From Natrarchaeobius chitinivorans (GTDB lineage Archaea; Halobacteriota; Halobacteria; Halobacteriales; Natrialbaceae), in assembly GCF_003841505.1 (NCBI RefSeq), contig NZ_REGA01000007.1, forward strand, positions 1-64,000: 64,000 nucleotides of DNA, given 5' to 3'. This document shows positions 25,380-33,441 of the stretch, in pieces (positions within the stretch are counted from its first letter, which is position 1; each line of letters starts with the position of its first letter). Under the pieces are notes generated by a model that made no database searches, was not told the DNA's origin, and saw nothing but the letters and a program-made list of their open reading frames with translations. Both the position numbers and the translations under genes were made by a program.

Positions 25380-26192
25380 CGAATAGGTACTCCGCTCACA
25401 GCACGCCGACACGACCGTGGACTGTCCACTGAAATCGGGTGGTAGACGGATGGGCAAGGGAACGCACTCCCCGGACAGAAGCGTAGTCAACTCAATCGCC
25501 TTCGGCGGGAGCATCGACGCAGTCGATAGCGATCAAAACGTGAACGAAATCTTGGATACAGTCTCGGTGAAATCCGTCGGATCGTAAGTGCGCTCGAGTT
25601 GCCAGACTCGCTGTGCGAACAGGCGTGTCTGCTCATTCGGCGTGCCCAAGGAGAGGACCTCTGTTAAGGGCGGTCACTTGAGGGAAGTGCAGCAACGAGC
25701 GTCTACGCAGTGTGTCGGTGCAATGGACTCAGACGGACCCTCGAAGAGATCAAGCAGGTGGCGACGTGCTCACGATCAGAGCTATAGTAGCCACTGGAAG
25801 TCAATGCACACCTGGTCGCACGACAGCTGTGCGATCAGTGTGTAAATAGTTCCAGTTGTTACTATAGAGTGTGCGTACTCGGAGATGAACACCGACCTCG
25901 AGATACTAAACCAATTCCACGGCTACAGAATGCCCTCCCACGACTCGCAGCCACGCCCGAGGTTCCAGATGAGATTCGACACCGAGCACTCGAGTTAGCA
26001 ACGCTCGCAGAAGATGCTGGGATCTCAAGTGGACGTCGTCCTCGAGGCTTCGCTGCAACCTGTCTATACCGAGCCAGCCACGAGTTCGGTTATGGGCTCT
26101 CACAGCAAGAGGTTGCTGACAGTGCAAACACGTCGACGACGATTCGAGCACACCGTGATGGCCTGCTCGAAGTCCTCGAAGATCGGAAGTAG
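25380..26192 (+). pseudogene. Decayed TFB (transcription factor IIB) gene with MITE inside
   Basis: One frame reads RIGTPLTARRHDRGLSTEIGW, KRSQLNRLRREHRRSR, RERNLGYSLGEIRRIVSALELPDSL and SVYAVCRCNGLRRTLEEIKQVA: the linker and first cyclin fold of an archaeal TFB. In-frame TAG 25443, TAG near 25530 and TAA near 25665 interrupt it. After the MITE the sequence continues as ECAYSEMNTDLE, then shifts frame into PRLAATPEVPDEIRHRALELA and ...SANTSTTIRAHRDGLLEVL, the second cyclin fold. The N-terminal zinc ribbon is missing. TFB directs RNA polymerase to promoters; haloarchaea keep many copies, and this one is dead. Confidence 0.88.
25785..25864. mobile_element. 80-bp MITE with TA target duplication
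   Basis: Ends are TAGTAGCCACTGGAA (left) and, reversed, TAGTAACAACTGGAA (right), 13 of 15 identical. TA lies directly outside both ends (25783-25784, 25865-25866). The centre holds the imperfect palindrome TCGCACGACAGCTGTGCGAT. Removing the element plus one TA restores the TFB frame to SELECAYSEMNTDLE. TA duplication suggests IS630/Tc1-type mobilisation. A related half copy lies at 37671-37720. Confidence 0.75.
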
Positions 26193-26525
26193 TTACCTCA
26201 CAAGGTTCAACGGCAAAGTATCGTGGGGTGACTTGAAGTGAAAGCTGAACAAACGCCTCAGAAGTTCGTTGATCGGTCTCGGCTTGAGTTTAAGTAGGAG
26301 ACGTGCCTACAAAGAGTACCTCGATGAATCAAAGATATCACGATCGCCAGGAACTTCGGTCGCTTGGAGAGGCGTTCCTCGGTGTCAATCTCACCCTTGA
26401 GGGAAAACGATACCACAGTAACAGAAGTCTGTAACAGACATCTCTTACAGACGAGTGTGTAACCAAACTACCGTACCCTCCCGAAGTAGAATGACTCTTA
26501 CACGCCCAACTGCGAGTTCGAACCG
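26193..26525. other. 333 bases without a firm gene; partition-type palindrome
   Basis: A 36-codon frame at 26324-26434 (MNQRYHDRQELRSLGEAFL) is too short to trust. GTCTGTAACAGAC at 26427-26439 and CTTACAGAC at 26444 belong to the palindrome family found ahead of parA. The dihydrofolate reductase promoter should lie here. Confidence 0.5.
26427..26455. repeat. Outlying partition-type palindrome pair
   Basis: GTCTGTAACAGAC followed by TCTCTTACAGACGAG. It is the same half-site (TCTGTAACAGA) as the cluster at 27441-27945, here about 75-100 bases ahead of the folA start. Confidence 0.55.
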
Positions 26526-27029
26526 ATGAAACTCGTCTCGGTTGCGGCACTCGACGAAAACCGAGTAATCGGAAAGGACGGTGACGTCCCCTGGCGCTTG
26601 CCCAAGGACGTCGAACAGTATCGGGCTCGAGTCGCCGACTCGCCGGTCATCCTCGGTCGGCGAACGCACGACGAGATGAACGCTGACCCTGCTGGGTCAC
26701 ACCGGATCGTCCTGAGTCGCACCCGGTCCGACAGTGACGATGCCACGACGACGTACGTCTCGTCGGTCGAAGCGGCCATCGAGACGGCAGCGGCGACGGA
26801 CTCGAGTACGGCGTACGTTCTGGGCGGTGAATCGATCTACGAACTCTTCCAGCCCCACGCCGACGAGATGGTGCTGACTCGAGTGGCCGGCGACCACGAC
26901 GGTGATTCGTACTTCCCGTCCTGGGAACGCGACGAGTGGCGAGTCGACAATCGGACGTCGTACGAGTCGTTTACTGTCGAAAAATGGGTCCGGTCCGACC
27001 GACCGGCAGTTATCGACGTTGTGAATTGA
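26526..27029 (+). CDS. folA: Dihydrofolate reductase
   Basis: The 167-residue protein starts MKLVSVAALDENRVIGKDGDVPWRLPKDVEQYRARV, the DHFR signature with the catalytic region GDVPWRLPKD. Next come VILGRRTHDEM for NADPH binding and AYVLGGESIYELFQPHADEMVLTRV at the far end of the fold. It reduces dihydrofolate to tetrahydrofolate with NADPH, in the cytoplasm. Length is normal for haloarchaeal DHFR, and the codon use is that of a high-GC core gene. No thymidylate synthase lies next to it. The gene sits between copies of the palindromic repeats ahead of parA, so it is enclosed in the predicted partition region. Confidence 0.93.
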   Translation: MKLVSVAALDENRVIGKDGDVPWRLPKDVEQYRARVADSPVILGRRTHDEMNADPAGSHRIVLSRTRSDSDDATTTYVSSVEAAIETAAATDSSTAYVLGGESIYELFQPHADEMVLTRVAGDHDGDSYFPSWERDEWRVDNRTSYESFTVEKWVRSDRPAVIDVVN

Positions 27030-27440
27030 GACGACCGTCATGCGTCGGTTCCGATAGAATCGGTACTCGCCTGCGGTCCGTGTAACTCGAGGGTTCGGTC
27101 GTAATTGCTGCACGACTTGCTCACGATCGCACTCAGCGGCCACCGGGCTGAGTCGTCTGGAACGTTCTGCCCGAGTGGGAGCTTGGCTGGACGGACGACC
27201 AAAGGGCGAGTAGTGTCTCTTCCGGAGGTGCTGGTTACCGAAACTTTGCCAGTGGTCACCAGACGACGGCCGGGGATCAGTGGCTGAGAACGATTGTACT
27301 CTCGAGACCGGTCTCTGGCCGAACTGGTCCGCTCGGAATCGTAGCTCGAAACGTTTTCACACAGCGTGTTGGTTTACGGACCGCCCGAGGACTGTCCGAG
27401 AGCATGACGTGCCTGGCCTGTTATCGAAGCCCATGACGGG

Positions 27441-27945
27441 CATCTATTACAGACGTCTGTAACAGTCGCTCGTCACAGTTGATCGAGAGGGCTTACTGAG
27501 TGAACTCCGAGAATAGCTCCAGACGGCCATCTGTTACAGATGAGCATATGTTACAGGCATCTGTGAAAGAAGTCTGTACCAGAGTTCCGTTACGCATCAT
27601 AGGCCGGCCGATCTGTCCGTAATGTATCTCTGTGACAGATATCGTAACGAGATTCGAGGGAGCGATCGACGCCGTCGGCCGAAATACGAACGCTCCCGGA
27701 CCTGCCACAGATAGCTGTTATAGGCGTCTGTAATAGATATCTGTATATTGAGTCAGACACAGCGAGCTCGGAAATGAGCCTCTGGATCGAACCACAATCG
27801 GTAGCATGTGCTCGAGTCTGATCGCATGTAAGAGCGAACTACAGGTGTCTGTCACAGCCACTTGACACGCCCAGATATCACATCCATGTATTACAGGAAC
27901 CAATTACATACGTCTGTTATAGACGTCTGTTACGAGCATCTGTTC
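27441..27945. repeat. Cluster of TCTGTAACAG-type palindromes, candidate centromere
   Basis: The best site is TTACAGACGTCTGTAA (27447-27462), a perfect 16-bp palindrome extended by CTA and CAG. Degenerate copies follow: CTGTTACAGATGAGCATATG (27531), TTACAGGCATCTGTGAAAG, CTCTGTGACAGATATCGTAAC (27628), CTGTTATAGGCGTCTGTAAT (27714), GTGTCTGTCACAG (27846) and CGTCTGTTATAGACGTCTGT (27911). They end about 60 bases before parA. Spacing is irregular. Such arrays upstream of parA usually bind the ParB-like partner. There is no gene in 27030-28007; the part 27030-27440 shows nothing else. Confidence 0.7.
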
Positions 27946-28007
27946 CGATAATGAGTGACGACATTCTGGGACAGAATTAAGTACTCTAAATCGAAATTAC
28001 TCCGCGT

Positions 28008-29003
28008 ATGATTACCGTTGTCGTCTACTCGGAATCGGGCGGGACGTTCAAAACCACGACGACCGCTAACCTTGCGGCGGCGTGGGCTCGGATGGGGCTG
28101 GACGTCTGCGTCATCGACCTCGATCCACAGGAGGGGAATTTGACGAGTCTCTTCGACGTGGGCGAGCACCGAAGCGATCCCGACGTGGACAACCTGGTCA
28201 AACACATCCTCGAGATGCCCGACGGTGACTTCGACGACCTGATCGAGACGTCCGACGAGGGGGTAGACGTCATCCCAAGTCACGACATGCTCAGCGACTT
28301 CACGTCGAATCTCGAGCAGAAGATTTCCTACGAGACGGGGATGAAGAACATGAGCAAAGCGGAGTATCCACGGTACGAACTCCTCCACGAGTTGCTCTGG
28401 GAGAAGCAGGCGTTACACGAAGAGTACGACGCCGTTCTCATCGACCCGAACGCCCGCGCGGAAGACCTCCTTTACAATGCTATCTTTGCCCTCCGCACGC
28501 TCGTCGCCCCGGTCAAACCCGCAGGAAAAGGCAACCTGAGTCTGGACGGACTCGAAGAGCTCGTAGCGAACATGAGCGACGAACTAGATATACAGATCGG
28601 GCTTTCCTGTGTCATCCCATCTGGTGTCGGACAAACCAACGCCCACCAGCAGTACTACAAACAGTTCGACGGAACCGACGAGTTCGATACCCCGGTCGCC
28701 ATCGCAGACCGAGAGAGCTTGATGGACACGATGTGGGAGGCCCGAGGATCGGCGTTTAAAGTCCTCGAAGAGGGGTGGAAGACGTTCGAAGACGACGGTG
28801 AGATGGTCAGTGAGCCGGGGCACCGTAGAGTGCGAGACAGGGAAGTAGAAACGCTGTGTGATCTCTACGAGCTCGCGGCGTTTATCGCCACCGACACGTT
28901 CGGCGTCGACGTCGATACGGAACTGGTCCTCGACATCCAGGACGACGAACCGAGGACGTTCGACGTCCGAGAACGGGCGGAAACGGAGGTCGTGACACGA
29001 TGA
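28008..29003 (+). CDS. parA: ParA-family partition ATPase
   Basis: This 331-residue protein begins MITVVVYSESGGTFKTTTTANLAAAWARMGLDVCVIDLDPQEGN, the deviant Walker A of ParA/Soj, with D in VLIDPNA as Walker A'/B. The usual signature lysine (KGG) is replaced by serine (S10-GG), as I recall for a haloarchaeal ParA branch. ParA drives movement of plasmid copies over the nucleoid with a DNA-bound partner. The stop overlaps the start of the partner gene (ATGA, 29000-29003). The palindrome cluster upstream is the likely binding site and operator. With Orc1 at 6.7 kb it marks this as an independently maintained replicon. Confidence 0.85.
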   Translation: MITVVVYSESGGTFKTTTTANLAAAWARMGLDVCVIDLDPQEGNLTSLFDVGEHRSDPDVDNLVKHILEMPDGDFDDLIETSDEGVDVIPSHDMLSDFTSNLEQKISYETGMKNMSKAEYPRYELLHELLWEKQALHEEYDAVLIDPNARAEDLLYNAIFALRTLVAPVKPAGKGNLSLDGLEELVANMSDELDIQIGLSCVIPSGVGQTNAHQQYYKQFDGTDEFDTPVAIADRESLMDTMWEARGSAFKVLEEGWKTFEDDGEMVSEPGHRRVRDREVETLCDLYELAAFIATDTFGVDVDTELVLDIQDDEPRTFDVRERAETEVVTR

Positions 29004-29446
29004 CCAGCTTCAAATCCGGTTCCGGGAACCTGGATTTCGGCGACGGAGGATCCGACTCGTCCGACCGATCGGACGAAGACGAGGAGTCCGCGACGGACTT
29101 TACAGAACGTGATAGTGATTCTGGACAAACCAAGAATAGAAAAGATAGTGATAGTTCAGGGCCAGAGACAGAAGGCCGTTCGTCGGCGGAGAAACCGCCG
29201 GAAGAGTATCCATACTTCATCCGTCGAAGCAACGTTTCCGACGAAAGGAATCGGCGGATCGAGATCCACCTTCGTGAGCAGGTCCACAGTCAGGAGTCCG
29301 AATTTCGCCAGGAGCTCGCCACCCACCTCGACGTCGACGACGTCTCGAAGACGGACGCCCGCGAGTTCGCTCTCATCCACGCGTTTCGAAACCCGGAGGC
29401 AGTCGCAGAGTTGATGGCCGAGGAAGGGTACGGTGTATTCGACTAA
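29000..29446 (+). CDS. ParA partner, probable DNA-binding adaptor
   Basis: This 148-residue protein has an acidic, Ser/Asp-rich, probably disordered first half (DFGDGGSDSSDRSDEDEESATDF). The second half is folded, beginning PYFIRRSNVSDERNRRIEIHLREQV and ending in helices (DAREFALIHAFRNPEAVAELMAEEG). It overlaps parA by 4 bp. Such a second gene in a parA operon usually encodes the centromere-binding protein, although no ParB or ribbon-helix-helix motif can be named here. An N-terminal disordered part that stimulates ParA is common in these adaptors. The role is inferred from position. An array of palindromes ahead of the operon offers a binding target. Confidence 0.65.
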   Translation: MTSFKSGSGNLDFGDGGSDSSDRSDEDEESATDFTERDSDSGQTKNRKDSDSSGPETEGRSSAEKPPEEYPYFIRRSNVSDERNRRIEIHLREQVHSQESEFRQELATHLDVDDVSKTDAREFALIHAFRNPEAVAELMAEEGYGVFD

Positions 29447-29921
29447 CTCCCGACACAAATCCTAAAACATCAGTTTAGCAGATAGATAATAAGGCCATTA
29501 TTTTTCCTCATATTTCCAACAAAGCCACGACTGTTGGGCCGAAACTCGTCACTCACGGTTCCAGTGCGGTCGAACGATCGAACGAAACCAGCGTCTCATA
29601 CGGTCTGCTATGAGTCTTTACCGGTCGATCGCAGAACGGTGGGCGATCGACCGGCAATCAGTCATAGCAAACCGTATCAATCGACGAGATATACGAACCA
29701 GACACGACACGAACCAAACGTCGAAACCCCACTCTGTACGAGGCGAGGTTCCGTCGGGAGATCTCGAGTGGATGCGTAGAAACTAATCCAAAAGTTTCAC
29801 CGATTGGCACGGGTCTCCCATTCAGACGCCGAACCTGCTTATCGAATATCTGACACAGAGACGGCGACCCATAGATTTAACTCGTCTGTATCGACTCTAT
29901 TCAACAATTGCAGGAGATCAT
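29447..29921. other. 475 bases without a gene; large palindrome and hyuA leader
   Basis: Contains the palindrome at 29598-29677 and, at the right end, a Shine-Dalgarno-like GGAG at 29913-29916, five bases before the hyuA ATG. This marks a leadered transcript, less usual in haloarchaea. This is also where base composition changes from the accessory to the catabolic part. Confidence 0.55.
29598..29677. repeat. 35-bp imperfect inverted repeat
   Basis: Arms 29598-29632 and 29643-29677 match at 30 of 35 positions around a 10-base loop, with the inner CCGGTCGATCGC perfect. This could be a MITE, a strong terminator-like hairpin behind the par operon, or a protein-binding site. Confidence 0.7.
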
Positions 29922-32036
29922 ATGGGATACCGAATAGGCACTGACATCGGCGGGACGTGTACCGATTCGACGGTGATGGACGAAGAGGGGCGAGTGTACA
30001 TCGGAAAGGATCTGACGACGTATCCGGATTTCTCCCAGGGGATCTTCGATTCGCTGTCGGATGCGACCGAGGACATGGATATCGGCCTCGAGGAACTGCT
30101 CCAGAACACCGACCTGTTCTTGCACGCGACCTCAGTTGGCGAAAACGCGCTGTTCGAGCGCGATGGCTCGGAAACCGGACTGTTGACCACGGAAGGGTTC
30201 GAGGAAACCCTTCACGCCACACGTGGTGGGTACGGACGGTGGTCCGGACTTCCCTTCGAGGAAGTCAAAGACATCGTCAGTGCGGATAAGCCGGAGCCGC
30301 TGATCCCTCGCCAGCGAATCGAGGGACTCTCCGAACGCGCATACCGAGAACGCGTCGTCAAAGAACTCGACGAAGAGGAGGTGCTCGAGGCAGTCGACGC
30401 CCTCGTAGAAGACGGCGTCGAGTCGATCGCCGGCTGTCTACTCTGGTCGTTTACCGTTCCGGAGCACGAACGCCGTATCAAAGAGCTCATCGAGGAACGG
30501 TATCCCGAGGTGTACGTATCCATCTCGAGTGAGGTATCCCCGACACTCGGTGAGTACGAACGAACGTCGACGACGGTACTGAACGCCTATCTCGGTCCCG
30601 CGACCGAGCAGTATCTGACGAGTCTGCGTTCGACGCTGGTCGAGTACGGCTTCGACGGGTTGCTCCTGTTGATGTTCGCTCACGGCGGGCTCGTCAGTCG
30701 GCAGGACGCGATCGAGCGCCCGGTCGGGTTGATGGAGTCCGGGCCGGTCGGCGGCCTCCTCGGGAGCAAGTTCGTCGCGAACCGCCGAGGAATCGACAAC
30801 ATCATCTCGACGGATATGGGCGGAACGACGTTCAAAGTCGGCGTCATCAACGACAACCGCATCGAGTACGCCGACGAGCCGATGGTTGGTCGCCACCACT
30901 ACCAGTTCCCCAAGCGTGACATCCACTCGATCGCCGTCGCAGGCGGCAGCGTCGTATCACTCGACGAGAAAAACAACGTCCCCACGATCGGACCGGAGAG
31001 CGCCGGTTCCGATCCCGGCCCCGTCTGTTACGACCGCGGTGGAGAGAAACCGACCGTGACCGACGTCGACCTCATCCAGGGCTACTTCTCGCCGGAGCAC
31101 TTCCTCGGCGGCGAAAAGGAGATGGATCCCGACGCCGCCTACGACGCCTTCGAAGAACAGATCGCCGATCCGCTGGGCAAGTCGGTCACCGACGCTGCAG
31201 CGGACATCTACAAGCTCATCAACTCGATGATCGCGGACCTCCTCCGCGAGATGACCGTCGAGAAGGGGATCGACCCGCGGACGTTCACGCTCGTCTCTAT
31301 CGGCGGCGCGGCCGGTATGCATGCGACCTCCTACGCACGCGAACTGGACATCCCCGAGGTGCTCATCCCCTACACGGCGTCGGTCAACAGCGCGCTCGGC
31401 CTGCTCTCGACGGACGTCACTCACGAACACATCGACGTCAGACAGATCGAGCCGCCGTTCGATCCAGACGAGATCAACGGCATCTTCGCCGACCTCGAGG
31501 AGACGGCACGGGACAAACTCGCCCGCGAAGGGTTCGACGAAGACGAGGCCGATATCGAACGGTCGATCAGTATGCGGTATCAGCGGCAGGTCCACGAGCT
31601 GCTCACGCCCGTCGAGACGACGGGGCCGTTGAACTCGGCGGACGTCGACGAGGTCGTCGAGCAGTTCGAGACGCTGTACGAACAGCGCTACGGCAAGGGC
31701 TCGGCGTTCAAAGAGGGCGGCATCGAGATGACCGAGTTCAGAGTTCGGGGAATCGGCCCGCTGGAGACGCCCGATCTCGACGAGAAGGCGATAACCGACT
31801 CGAGCGCCGAACACGCCCGAATCGGAACGAAAGAGATGCACTTTGAAGCAGCCGGCGGCCGTATCGACGCCGGACTGTACGACTTCGAAGCGCTCGAGCC
31901 GGGCGACGAGATCCGAGAGCCTGGCGTTATCCTGACGCCGGTGACGACGATCGTCCTCAACCCCGGCGACGTCGCACGAATGGACCGCTATCAGAATATC
32001 GAGATACAGATCGACGAAGACGACTACGAGCGGTAG
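29922..32036 (+). CDS. hyuA: Hydantoinase/oxoprolinase family subunit A
   Basis: The 704-residue protein starts MGYRIGTDIGGTCTDSTVMDEEGRVYIGKDLTTYPDF, the actin-like ATP-binding fold of the HyuA family. Further motifs include TDMGGTTFKVGVINDN, GPESAGSDPGPVCYDRGG and VSIGGAAGMHATSYARELDI. With HyuB it forms ATP-dependent hydrolases or carboxylases acting on lactams, hydantoins or ketones (N-methylhydantoinase, oxoprolinase, acetophenone carboxylase, the 2-oxoindoleacetate hydrolase of auxin degraders). Length is normal. The start is supported by a Shine-Dalgarno-like GGAG. The expected HyuB is not next door; a candidate is encoded about 18.5 kb away (50550). The substrate cannot be fixed from sequence. 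Confidence 0.88.
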   Translation: MGYRIGTDIGGTCTDSTVMDEEGRVYIGKDLTTYPDFSQGIFDSLSDATEDMDIGLEELLQNTDLFLHATSVGENALFERDGSETGLLTTEGFEETLHATRGGYGRWSGLPFEEVKDIVSADKPEPLIPRQRIEGLSERAYRERVVKELDEEEVLEAVDALVEDGVESIAGCLLWSFTVPEHERRIKELIEERYPEVYVSISSEVSPTLGEYERTSTTVLNAYLGPATEQYLTSLRSTLVEYGFDGLLLLMFAHGGLVSRQDAIERPVGLMESGPVGGLLGSKFVANRRGIDNIISTDMGGTTFKVGVINDNRIEYADEPMVGRHHYQFPKRDIHSIAVAGGSVVSLDEKNNVPTIGPESAGSDPGPVCYDRGGEKPTVTDVDLIQGYFSPEHFLGGEKEMDPDAAYDAFEEQIADPLGKSVTDAAADIYKLINSMIADLLREMTVEKGIDPRTFTLVSIGGAAGMHATSYARELDIPEVLIPYTASVNSALGLLSTDVTHEHIDVRQIEPPFDPDEINGIFADLEETARDKLAREGFDEDEADIERSISMRYQRQVHELLTPVETTGPLNSADVDEVVEQFETLYEQRYGKGSAFKEGGIEMTEFRVRGIGPLETPDLDEKAITDSSAEHARIGTKEMHFEAAGGRIDAGLYDFEALEPGDEIREPGVILTPVTTIVLNPGDVARMDRYQNIEIQIDEDDYER

Positions 32037-32337
32037 AGTACTCGTTTTCCGTCATTGCACTCCCGTTTGCGAATCAACGGCCAGCACTGGGGGTGTGGTC
32101 GGCTGCGTGCGATCGGAGAGAATCTGTTCAACGGCGCGAACGGACAGGATCGCTTCAACGGTGAGAGCGGGGCGAATCGCTTCGACGATTACTATTACTC
32201 CGAGCTACCCGGTAGTCGATTCGGCCCGGACAAATTCGACAGGGCACGCTGTGAAACGGATACTACCAGGAAACGAGTACTGACAAGAGACGACTGCTGG
32301 AGAGAAGTCTCGCTCCGTCGATCGTCGGTCCGAAAAC
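32037..32337. other. Convergent 301-base gap, no gene seen
   Basis: Lies between the ends of hyuA and the paa zinc-ribbon gene. It holds short tandem-like pieces (GAACGGACAGGATCGCTTC, GGCGAATCGCTTCGACG) but no supportable frame and no clear terminator. Confidence 0.4.
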
Positions 32338-32511
32338 TCAGCCGAACTCTTCGAAGGGCTGCTCGCAGTCCGTACAGTAGTGGACGGTTCGACAGAGTCC
32401 CGGCCCCCGTTCACGCTCGAGGACGCACTCGTCGGACCCGCAGTAGGGACACCGAACGGTTTTGTCGCCCGTTTCGTCCCCGGTCCGTCCGCGATTTCGG
32501 TCGAACGACAT
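32338..32511 (-). CDS. Small zinc-ribbon protein of the paa operon
   Basis: A 57-residue frame from ATG 32511 reads VRCPYCGSDECVLERERGPGLC followed by RTVHYCTDCEQPFEEFG. It has two CXXC pairs plus two further cysteines. This corresponds to the C-terminal zinc-ribbon part of bacterial PaaD proteins, where it follows the DUF59 domain in one chain. Here it starts only 3 bases after the paaD stop, so the domain is a separate gene. PaaD is needed to mature or support the PaaABC oxygenase; this piece probably works with it. The gene is short but the cysteine pattern and position make it convincing. Confidence 0.8.
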   Translation of the reverse strand: MSFDRNRGRTGDETGDKTVRCPYCGSDECVLERERGPGLCRTVHYCTDCEQPFEEFG

Positions 32512-32514
32512 CGG

Positions 32515-32913
32515 TTACTGGGTGCAGGCCGCACCGGACGTCGACGACTTCTCCGGGAGGGCCAGTCCCCACTCCGAAAGCTCGTCCCGACCGACGTCCG
32601 TGATGTGGTCGGTAGACCACGGGGGTGAGTAGACGAGGTCCACCTCGACGGAGTCCACGCCGGACACCGAGGTAACCGCTCGTTCGACGTCGTCGACGAT
32701 CATCTCGCGGGCCGGACAGCCCGAGTACGTAAGCGTCATCTCGACCGTCGCGTGTCCGCCCTCGAGGGAAACGTCGTACACCAGCCCGAGGTCGACGATA
32801 CTGACCGGAAGCTCGGGATCCTCGACCGTCAACAGTGCGTCCCAGACCGCCCGTTCTTCGGCCGGGGCCGTCTCGAGTTGCTGTCGTGGATCCGGGATGG
32901 ATGCGTCGGTCAT
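32515..32913 (-). CDS. paaD: PaaD, MIP18/DUF59-type oxygenase maturation protein
   Basis: The ~132-residue protein carries a DUF59 fold: VEDPELPVSIVDLGLVYDVSL, the conserved cysteine in LTYSGCPAREMI and VDLVYSPPWSTDHI. This is the PaaD signature. PaaD helps assemble the metal centre of the phenylacetyl-CoA epoxidase. ATG 32913 is taken as start; a GTG at 32919 overlaps the paaB stop and is also possible. The C-terminal zinc ribbon of bacterial PaaD is encoded by the next gene. The operon order here is paaB-paaD-ribbon, under its own promoter, while paaA and paaC are in a second operon to the right. Confidence 0.88.
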   Translation of the reverse strand: MTDASIPDPRQQLETAPAEERAVWDALLTVEDPELPVSIVDLGLVYDVSLEGGHATVEMTLTYSGCPAREMIVDDVERAVTSVSGVDSVEVDLVYSPPWSTDHITDVGRDELSEWGLALPEKSSTSGAACTQ

Positions 32914-32915
32914 AC

Positions 32916-33182
32916 TCACGTCGAACCGTCCGTAGGCTGTGCGGAGTAGCCGGACACTTCCCGATACGTCCGGTCAGTACTCGGCGTCAATGCGGTTTCG
33001 TCCTTCGACATCTCCGTTATCTCGCTTTCCGGTGTGACCCAGATGTCGAGCGGATCGGATCGGAGGTCGATGTTACGTTTTGCGAGCATGAGAGCCATCT
33101 CGTCGTCCGCGGCGGTCACGGTCTGGGCGTACTCGTGGGGTTTTCCCCGCTGCCATTGAACGAAGACCCTGTACGGTTCCAT
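32916..33182 (-). CDS. paaB: PaaB, phenylacetyl-CoA epoxidase subunit
   Basis: Starting at ATG 33182, the 88-residue protein begins MEPYRVFVQWQRGKPHEYAQTVTAADDEMALMLAKRNI, the PaaB pattern, with DIWVTPESEI after it. PaaB is a small structural subunit that bridges the PaaAC catalytic trimers. A longer frame to 33203 is open, but the ATG matches the family's start (MxxYEVFxQ). A TATA-like run (GTTTTTAC on the reverse strand, about 33205-33212) lies around 25 bases upstream. The gene ends overlapping the possible GTG start of paaD. Confidence 0.88.
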   Translation of the reverse strand: MEPYRVFVQWQRGKPHEYAQTVTAADDEMALMLAKRNIDLRSDPLDIWVTPESEITEMSKDETALTPSTDRTYREVSGYSAQPTDGST

Positions 33183-33204
33183 ACAATGATTATCGAGAGC
33201 CATG

Positions 33205-33212
33205 GGTAAAAA
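33205..33212 (-). promoter_or_regulatory. TATA-type promoter of paaB-paaD
   Basis: On the reverse strand GGTTTTTACCC lies about 25 bases before the paaB ATG. It separates this short operon from the paaA-paaC-synthetase operon. Confidence 0.45.
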
Positions 33213-33441
33213 CCTTATCCATGATTGGGAGCTATATGCCCCGTCAAAGCGTTCGTTGTAACTTCACCGAGCTGCATCCCGGTATTCGCCAGGCTGAATC
33301 TCGGAACGGAAATCGAGAGCGCCAGCGGTACACCGAGGGACGATGGTTACGGAACGGTCGACCGCGGTTCGCAACTCGGTTCCCACGGCCGACGGTCGGG
33401 TGTGACCGACGCGAAATTCGAAAGCGAGTTTTCCGCGAGGC

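Noticed and set aside
27441-27945. Repeated TCTGTAACAG units considered as a CRISPR array
   Set aside because: Units are short, palindromic, irregularly spaced and variable, unlike CRISPR repeats, and no cas genes are near.
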